In this document: positions 59,120 to 64,000 of the stretch, in pieces
Layout: each line of letters starts with the position of its first letter
Position numbering within the stretch: position 1 is the first letter of the stretch
Origin: Actinomycetes bacterium
GTDB lineage: Bacteria; Actinomycetota; Acidimicrobiia; Acidimicrobiales; RAAP-2
NCBI GenBank assembly: GCA_021848365.1
Contig: JAJZUS010000001.1
Coordinates: 1 to 64,000, forward strand
Direction: 5' to 3'
Length of the DNA: 64,000 nt
Notes under the pieces: model-generated
Told to the model about the DNA's origin: nothing
What the model saw: only the letters and a program-made list of their open reading frames with translations
Databases searched by the model: none
Program-made: the position numbers and the translations under genes

Positions 59120-61021
59120 CTAGGGCAGGACGATCTCGAAGCCGAGGGGAAACGTGTCGAGGTGGCCGCACAGCGCGTCGAGAGCCGTCGGGTCGCCCTC
59201 GCAGCTCGCGCCGCCCGCGGCGACGATCTCCGACAACGTCGCGGTGCCGGCGGCCAGGGGGACGAAGCCGGCGACCGTCGTCGTCACCCGGAGCGCCGGG
59301 TCGGCGTCGCGGGTGCGACGAGCGTGCACCACCCCGTGGCGGACCCCGACGAGCCAGGTCTCGTCGCGGTCGCCGAAGTGGACGCTCGCGTCGAGGGTCA
59401 ACCGCTCCGCGGCCGGACCGTCGAGGCGCACCCCGATGAGGTCGAAGAGGTCCTCGGGCCGTAGGTGCCGCACCATCGCCGGATCGACGCTCCGCCCGGC
59501 GTGCGGCAGGGGTGTACCCCCCCGGCGCAGCTCCATCGCCCCCGTGAGGTAGACGTCGCGCCAGGGACCGGACTCGGCCTGGTAGCCGAGCTGCTCGTAG
59601 GCGTCTGCGAGGAGCGCGCGCCCCCCCGCGTGGTGGGGCTCGGCGAAGACGACGTGCTGGAGCACCTCGGCGACCCAGCGGTAGTCCCCCTCGGCGAAGG
59701 AGTCGGCGGCCCGCTCGACGACGACGTCCGACCCCCCCATGTAGGCGAGGTAGCGACGGGCCGCCTCGACGGGAGGGTGGGGGTCGAGGTGAGCCGGCAC
59801 CGCGTCGTAGAAGCCCAGGTAGCGCTGGTAGACGGCGCGCACGTTGTGCGAGACGGTGCCGTAGTAGTCGCGGTTGAAGAACTCGTCGCCGAGCGCGTCG
59901 GGCAGGCGCACCGCCGCGGCGATCTCGAGCGGGGTGAGGCCGTGGTTCGCGAGCCGCAGGGCCTGATCGTGGAGGTAGCGGTAGGCGTCGCGCTGACTCG
60001 CGAGGTAGTGGGCGACCTCGGCCGACCCGAAGCGGGGCCAGTGGTGCGAGGCGAAGGCCACGTCGCTGCGCGACCCGAAGAGGTCCAGCGCCTCGTCGAT
60101 GTACTTCGACCAGCCGAGCGCGTCGCGGACCTGGGCCCCGCGCAGGGTGTAGAGGTTGTGCTGGGTGGCCGTGCAGTTCTCGGCGAGGCAGAGGGCGCGA
60201 TGGTCCGGCAGGTAGAGGTTCATCTCGGCCGGCGCCTCGGTGCCGGGGGTCATTTGCACGACGAGGCGCACGCCGTCGAGGACGATCTCCTCACCGGTCG
60301 TGTGCGCGAGGCGGGTCGGGGCGACGAGCGACGCGCTCGGCAGGGCCGGGAGGCCCTTGCCGAGGCCGGTGTCGACGTGACCCCGCGCGTCGTGGCCGAG
60401 CAGGACGCCGTACATGTAGGTCGCCCGACGCAGCATCGCCGGGCCGGCGAGGATCTGCTCGCTGACCGCGGCCTCGAGGAATCCCGCGGGGGCGATCACC
60501 TCGACCTCGCCCCGCTCGACGGCCGCCTCGTCGACCACCCCGAGGATCCCCCCGTAGTGGTCGGCGTGACTGTGGGTGTAGAGGACCGCGCGCACCGGAC
60601 GCTCGCCCAGGTGCTCCGTGACGAGGGCCCGTGCGGCCCGGGCCGTCTCGGTCGAGGTGAGCGGGTCGATCACGATCCAGCCCGTTCGACCGGCGATGAA
60701 GGTGACGTTCGAGATGTCGAGGCCGCGCACCTGGTAGACGCCGGGCACGACCTCGAAGAGTCCGGCCACGTTGTTGAGCCGGGCCTGCCGCCACAGGCTC
60801 GGGTTGACGGTGGGCGGGCACTCCGCGTCGAGGAAGGCGTAGCTGTCGAGGTCCCACAGAGCGTGGCCGAAGGCGCCCTCGACCCGGCCCGCACCCGGCG
60901 GGGCGATCCGCCCCCGGGTCGCGCGCGCTCGGTCGTCGTCGCTCTGGCGGGCGAGCCACGTCGCGACCGCCGCCTGGCGGGCGGCCGTCGCGGGCGTCGC
61001 GTCTCGGCGCTCGTCGTCCAC
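59120..61021 (-). CDS. alkyl sulfatase, linear primary alkylsulfatase (SdsA1/BDS1) family
   Basis: The 633-residue protein has an MBL core with THSHADHYGG, AENCTATQHNLYTLRGAQVRDALGWSKYI, FASHHWPRFG, an alkyl-sulfatase dimerisation domain (RRYLAYMGGSDVVVERAADSFAEGDYRWVAEVLQHVVFAEPHH) and an SCP2-like lipid-binding C-terminus (about 510-630). The N-terminus has DLDSYAFLD and PPTVNPSLWRQARLNNVAGLFEV. The family hydrolyses SDS and related alkyl sulfates. No signal peptide is seen, unlike Pseudomonas SdsA1. GTG start at 61021, RBS GAAGGGGG. Confidence 0.92.
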   Translation of the reverse strand: MDDERRDATPATAARQAAVATWLARQSDDDRARATRGRIAPPGAGRVEGAFGHALWDLDSYAFLDAECPPTVNPSLWRQARLNNVAGLFEVVPGVYQVRGLDISNVTFIAGRTGWIVIDPLTSTETARAARALVTEHLGERPVRAVLYTHSHADHYGGILGVVDEAAVERGEVEVIAPAGFLEAAVSEQILAGPAMLRRATYMYGVLLGHDARGHVDTGLGKGLPALPSASLVAPTRLAHTTGEEIVLDGVRLVVQMTPGTEAPAEMNLYLPDHRALCLAENCTATQHNLYTLRGAQVRDALGWSKYIDEALDLFGSRSDVAFASHHWPRFGSAEVAHYLASQRDAYRYLHDQALRLANHGLTPLEIAAAVRLPDALGDEFFNRDYYGTVSHNVRAVYQRYLGFYDAVPAHLDPHPPVEAARRYLAYMGGSDVVVERAADSFAEGDYRWVAEVLQHVVFAEPHHAGGRALLADAYEQLGYQAESGPWRDVYLTGAMELRRGGTPLPHAGRSVDPAMVRHLRPEDLFDLIGVRLDGPAAERLTLDASVHFGDRDETWLVGVRHGVVHARRTRDADPALRVTTTVAGFVPLAAGTATLSEIVAAGGASCEGDPTALDALCGHLDTFPLGFEIVLP

Positions 61022-61164
61022 GTCACCCCCTTCGCCGGGGAACGCTAACCCACTCGGACGCGACGTCGCGACGAGGCTACGGTGGCAGCACGACCACTTC
61101 GCACGACCACGACCACACGGGCCGCGGGCTCCTCGCCCCGGAGACGGGAGGGGCGCCCCGGGGG

Positions 61165-62277
61165 CTGCTCGCCGAGGACGACCCCCGACGCGGGGAGATC
61201 CGCGACTGGCTCACCGCCCACCCCGATCCCGACGGCGCCACCCTGGCCGCGGCCGGGCTCGTCGCCCCCCACTGGCCCGCGCCGTGGGGCCGGGGCGCCG
61301 ACCCGATCCACCGACTGGTGATCGAGGACGAGTTGCGCCGGGCCGGCGTGCGTCGGCCGATCAACCCGATCGGTATCGGGTGGGCCGGACCGACCCTCCT
61401 CGCCGGCGGCACGGAGGAGCAGCAGCGTCGCTGGCTCCCCGGCATCCTGAGCGGCGAGGACATCTGGTGCCAGCTCTTCAGCGAGCCCGACGCCGGGAGC
61501 GACCTCGCGTCGCTCGCCACGCGCGCCACCCGCGACGGCGACGAGTGGGTGATCACGGGCCGCAAGGTCTGGACGAGCTACGCGCACCTGGCGCGCTGGG
61601 GCATCCTGCTCGCGCGCACCTCGCGCGACGGACGTCCCCAGGACGGCATCAGCTACTTCGTCTGTCCGATGGACGTCCCGGGCATCGAGATCCGACCCCT
61701 GGTCGACATGACCGGCGAGCACGCCTTCAACGAGGTGACCCTCGACGACGTGCGGCTCCCGGCCGACCACCTGATCGGTGCCGCCGGCGACGGGTGGCGG
61801 CTCGCCAAGGTCACCCTCGCCAACGAGCGCATCGCCCTCTCGGGTGAGGGATCGCTGTGGGGTCGTGGGCCGACGGCCGACGACCTCGTCACGCGAGCGC
61901 GCGAGCTCGGGCTCGACCTCGCCCCCACCCAGCGCGACGCCCTGACGCGCGTGTGGATGGAGGGCGAGATCCTGCGCTACCTCCGCCTGCGACTGCTCAA
62001 CGCCGCGGCGGCCGGTCGGGGCCCCGGGCCCGAGGCGAGCGTGCGCAAGGCCCTCGCCGACGAGCACGGGCAGCACGTCATGGGCCTCGCCCAGGACCTC
62101 GCCGGCCCGGCCGCGATGCTGGCGGGCCGCGGACCCGGCGGGATCGACGGCGCCGAGGGCGAGGAGTGGTCCTTCGGCTTCCTCTACAGCCAGGCGCTCA
62201 CCATCGGTGGCGGGACCTCGGTGGTGCAGCGCAACATCATCGCCGAGCGCGTGCTCGGGCTGCCGCGCGATCTCTAG
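61165..62277 (+). CDS. acyl-CoA dehydrogenase, N-terminal start abnormal
   Basis: The protein has LRRAGVRRPINPIGIGWAGPTLL, the FAD/substrate motifs WCQLFSEPDAGSDLASLATRA and WVITGRKVWTSYAHLARWGILLA, DDVRLPADHLIG and the C-terminal helical domain with RNIIAERVLGLPRDL. Homology-like sequence in the same frame extends back to about 61171 (AEDDPRRGEIRDWL, LVAPHWPAPWGRG), yet no ATG, GTG or TTG exists in frame before GTG 61318. CTG 61165 would fit. A GTG at 61082 with weak RBS is in another frame, so an indel or sequencing error is also possible. The GTG at 61318 would remove about 50 residues of the N-domain. Confidence 0.8.
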   Translation: MLAEDDPRRGEIRDWLTAHPDPDGATLAAAGLVAPHWPAPWGRGADPIHRLVIEDELRRAGVRRPINPIGIGWAGPTLLAGGTEEQQRRWLPGILSGEDIWCQLFSEPDAGSDLASLATRATRDGDEWVITGRKVWTSYAHLARWGILLARTSRDGRPQDGISYFVCPMDVPGIEIRPLVDMTGEHAFNEVTLDDVRLPADHLIGAAGDGWRLAKVTLANERIALSGEGSLWGRGPTADDLVTRARELGLDLAPTQRDALTRVWMEGEILRYLRLRLLNAAAAGRGPGPEASVRKALADEHGQHVMGLAQDLAGPAAMLAGRGPGGIDGAEGEEWSFGFLYSQALTIGGGTSVVQRNIIAERVLGLPRDL

Positions 62278-62532
62278 GGCCGGTCGGTCCAGGCCGTCGC
62301 GGGCGACGGTGACGGCGATCGTGCCCGGCACGCTGACGGCGAGGACGAGGAGCATGACGCTCACGGCGACGAGCACGGCGGCCACGACGGGGAGCCCCCG
62401 GACCGGCACGATCTGGGTCCTCGGTCGCGTCGGCGCGATCGCCACGCCCCCCTTCGGCACCCGCTGATCGGGGAAACGACTCCGCCGCCACCCCCGACGC
62501 CACGATCGCGGGGGCCGTGGGAGACTGGGCGC
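62278..62532. other. 255 bp without a confident gene
   Basis: The minus strand of about 62290-62460 encodes a hydrophobic stretch (LPVVAAVLVAVSVMLLVLAVSV) in a frame that runs on without a stop through the antisense of the acyl-CoA dehydrogenase. It could be the remnant of a small membrane protein whose stop was lost, but no firm gene can be called. Confidence 0.4.
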
Positions 62533-63615
62533 ATGACCGCACCCCAGCCCACCATCGTCGTCTGCGACGGCGACGAGACCGGACAGGAGCTCCTCGAGGA
62601 GTCCCTGCGCGTGATGACGCCCGAGCTGCTGGGGGTCGATCTCGCCCTCGTGCACTACGACCTCTCACTCGCGAACCGTCGCGCCACGCGCAACGACGTG
62701 GTCCGCGAGGCGGCGGCGGCCATGGTCGAGCACGGACTCGGCCTGAAGGCCGCCACGATCACGCCTCCGGAGATCGGGGGCGTCGGCTCTCCCAACCGAC
62801 TCCTCCGCGAGGGGATCGGGGGATCGGTCATCGTCCGCACCGGTCGGCGCATCCCGGGCGTCTCGCCGGTCGTCGCGACCTCGCGACCGATCGTCGTCAT
62901 CCGCATGGCCGTGGGCGACGCCTACGGCGCCGAGGAGGGGCGCGACGGCGAGGACGGGGGCTTCGGCGAGGTCGCCTGGCGGACCGAGCGCATCGACCGC
63001 TCGGTCTGCCGCTACGTGGCCGAGTACGCCTTCCAGGCGGCCGAGCAGATGGACGGCGTCGTCTACGGCGGCCCGAAGTGGACGGTCTCACCCGTCTACG
63101 AGGGGATGCTCAAGGAGGAGATGGACGCCGCCGCCGCCCGTCACCCCCACGTCGCCTACCGACCACTGCTGATCGACGCCCTCTACGCGCAGCTCCTGAC
63201 CGAGGCCCACGAGCGGGCCCTGGTCATCCCCGCCCTCAACCGCGACGGGGACTGCCTCTCCGACATGGTGCTCGCGCTCTTCGGGTCGATCGCCGGTGCC
63301 GAATCGATCCTGCTGAGCCTCAACGAGTCGCTCCACCCCGTGGTGGCCATGGCCGAGGCCCCGCACGGCACCGCGCCCACCCTGCAGGGTAAGAACGTCG
63401 CGAACCCCATGGCCATGCTGCTGGCCCAGGCGGCCCTGCTCGACCAGGCCGCCCTGCGCCTGGAGGACCCCACCTTCCACCGGGCGGCCGAGCGCCTGCG
63501 CACGGCGACCCTCGAGGGGGCGTCGGAGGGCGTGCGCACCTTCGACCTGGGCGGGGACGCCTCGACCAGCGGCGTCGTCGACGACGTCGTCGCCCGGCTG
63601 CGCGCGTCCCGCTAG
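62533..63615 (+). CDS. isocitrate/isopropylmalate dehydrogenase family protein
   Basis: The 360-residue protein has the family fold: opening IVVCDGDETGQELLEESLRVM, metal-binding Asp residues in ALNRDGDCLSDMVLALFGSIAGAESILLS, and the NAD(P)-binding EAPHGTAPTLQGKNVANPMAMLLAQAALL. The substrate arginines of standard IDH are partly recognisable (RTGRRIPGV, RYVAEYAFQAA). It diverges from true IDH and LeuB and has a charged insert near 140 (GAEEGRDGEDGGFG). Substrate not assignable. A weak hairpin (63620-63639) follows the stop. Confidence 0.85.
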   Translation: MTAPQPTIVVCDGDETGQELLEESLRVMTPELLGVDLALVHYDLSLANRRATRNDVVREAAAAMVEHGLGLKAATITPPEIGGVGSPNRLLREGIGGSVIVRTGRRIPGVSPVVATSRPIVVIRMAVGDAYGAEEGRDGEDGGFGEVAWRTERIDRSVCRYVAEYAFQAAEQMDGVVYGGPKWTVSPVYEGMLKEEMDAAAARHPHVAYRPLLIDALYAQLLTEAHERALVIPALNRDGDCLSDMVLALFGSIAGAESILLSLNESLHPVVAMAEAPHGTAPTLQGKNVANPMAMLLAQAALLDQAALRLEDPTFHRAAERLRTATLEGASEGVRTFDLGGDASTSGVVDDVVARLRASR

Positions 63616-63619
63616 GCGG

Positions 63620-63639
63620 ACCGGGACCTTCGACCCGGT
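63620..63639 (+). terminator. weak hairpin after the dehydrogenase
   Basis: ACCGGG and CCCGGT form a 6 bp stem around an 8 nt loop, 5 bp after the stop codon. No T-tract follows. Confidence 0.3.
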
Positions 63640-63644
63640 GTGGC

Positions 63645-63666
63645 ATGATACCCCCGGGGGTATCAT
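63645..63666. promoter_or_regulatory. perfect 22 bp palindrome, CsoR/CstR-type operator
   Basis: ATGATACCCCC is followed immediately by its exact reverse complement. The core ATACCCCC/GGGGGTAT is the hallmark of CsoR-family (copper, nickel or persulfide) repressor sites. The right half contains TATCAT, a good -10 box for the DUF2892 gene, so a bound repressor would block initiation. Confidence 0.75.
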
Positions 63667-63686
63667 GGACGACGAAGGAGGCTCAC

Positions 63687-63890
63687 ATGACGAAGAACGA
63701 AGGAACGGTCGACCGGGTCATCCGCCTGATCATCGCGGTCGTCGCGGCCATCGCGGCCATCGCGGTGGGGAGCGGGTCGGTCGGCGGCATCATCCTCTGG
63801 GTCGTCGCGGCGCTCATGGCGGTCACCAGCGCCACGGGGTTCTGCGTGCTCTACAAGCTGATCGGCGTCAACACCTGCCCTCGCCAGTAG
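63687..63890 (+). CDS. DUF2892 small membrane protein (YgaP C-terminal-like)
   Basis: The 67-residue protein has two membrane segments (VIRLIIAVVAAIAAIAVG and GGIILWVVAALMAVTSATGFC) and the family ending CVLYKLIGVNTCP. Such domains accompany rhodaneses in sulfide and persulfide handling. GAAGGAGG lies about 7 bp before ATG 63687; an ATG inside the palindrome at 63645 would be upstream of the promoter -10 box and is rejected. The operator points to control by a CsoR/CstR-like repressor. Confidence 0.88.
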   Translation: MTKNEGTVDRVIRLIIAVVAAIAAIAVGSGSVGGIILWVVAALMAVTSATGFCVLYKLIGVNTCPRQ

Positions 63891-63917
63891 CCTGCGCCGG
63901 GGAGACCCGGAGGTGAC

Positions 63918-64000
63918 ATGGACCAGATGAGCGTGACCCTGGACGCGCCCCTCGCCGAGACCGAGGCGAAGGTGCGCGACGCCCTCGCCGCTCAGGGGTT
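63918..64000 (+). CDS. DUF302 protein, 5-prime part only
   Basis: An ATG at 63918 with GGAGG about 7 bp upstream opens MSVTLDAPLAETEAKVRDAL followed by AAQGF, matching the first strand and helix of DUF302 domains (VTLDxPxxEAxxRVREALxxQGF). The window ends after 27 codons. DUF302 proteins often sit with sulfur or metal stress genes, in line with the DUF2892 gene 27 bp upstream. Confidence 0.7.
   Translation, partial: MDQMSVTLDAPLAETEAKVRDALAAQG

Noticed and set aside
61045-62655. 536-codon minus-strand frame across the acyl-CoA dehydrogenase
   Set aside because: Mostly antisense to conserved dehydrogenase motifs. Only a short hydrophobic part near 62290-62460 looks protein-like, and it has no own stop there.
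63645-63686. Upstream ATG at 63645 as start of the DUF2892 protein
   Set aside because: It lies in the palindrome upstream of the predicted -10 box, whereas ATG 63687 has a strong GAAGGAGG site and matches family length.

Overview
This is a 64 kb stretch of a GC-rich (roughly 70 percent by eye), densely coded bacterial chromosome. WhiB and CarD regulators, very frequent GTG starts, eukaryote-type glutamine synthetase II, DUF929, DUF2520 and the general gene content point to Actinomycetota, most likely class Acidimicrobiia. The class-level call is inference, since no rRNA gene is present. Genes are packed with 1 to 4 bp GTGA/ATGA overlaps and no gene-free gap exceeds 300 bp. The longest gap is about 255 bp at 62278-62532.

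Layout. 1-3275: a broken IS481-type transposase followed by a secreted protein with eight InlB-type repeats, whose 5-prime end is AT-richer than the rest of the window; this is the only clearly accessory zone. 3276-9620 (minus): clpC, radA, carD, ispDF, rlmB. 9722-10699: polyprenyl diphosphate synthase. 10709-18693 (minus): tilS and then a near-continuous run hpt, folE, folP, a phosphatase-like protein, folB, folK, a DUF2520 protein, panC, coaX, lysS, covering purine salvage, folate and pantothenate/CoA. 18703-21727: a zinc ABC importer divergent from a Zur repressor, with two operator palindromes between them. 21712-25092: pgeF, murL, murD2, a peptidoglycan precursor unit using the MurD2/MurL route to D-glutamate, whose end runs into an oppositely oriented tRNA-Thr. 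25166-29630 (minus): topA, tmk, holB.

29722-33515: a KimA-like potassium permease fused to an OB-fold, divergent from two TrkA proteins. 33546-37534: HAD phosphatase, sigma-70 factor, a small unknown protein and NAD synthase. 37686-40839: a nitrogen block with two glutamine synthetases and a translationally coupled atypical OmpR-type regulator (GlnR-like). 40836-42809: RidA, ErpA/IscA and Mrp. 42806-47949: a DUF1295 membrane enzyme, a NUDIX hydrolase, a DUF929/VKOR oxidative folding pair, WhiB, a receiver-only response regulator coupled to a CBS/CorC protein, and a secreted unknown. 48093-48268: tRNA-Pro and tRNA-Glu.

48354-64000 is more varied: S33 and S51 hydrolases, an ADP-ribosylglycohydrolase fused to a dual-specificity phosphatase, an SDR/DUF2867 protein, a TetR/MFS efflux pair, a diiron-type metallo-beta-lactamase domain fused to GGDEF (candidate oxygen-sensing diguanylate cyclase), DUF805, an alkylsulfatase/amidase pair, an acyl-CoA dehydrogenase with no normal start codon, an isocitrate/isopropylmalate dehydrogenase relative, and a DUF2892/DUF302 unit behind a perfect CsoR-type palindrome. 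Across the window at least ten genes have a TANNNT -10 box only 6 to 8 nt upstream of a GTG or ATG, indicating widespread leaderless transcription.
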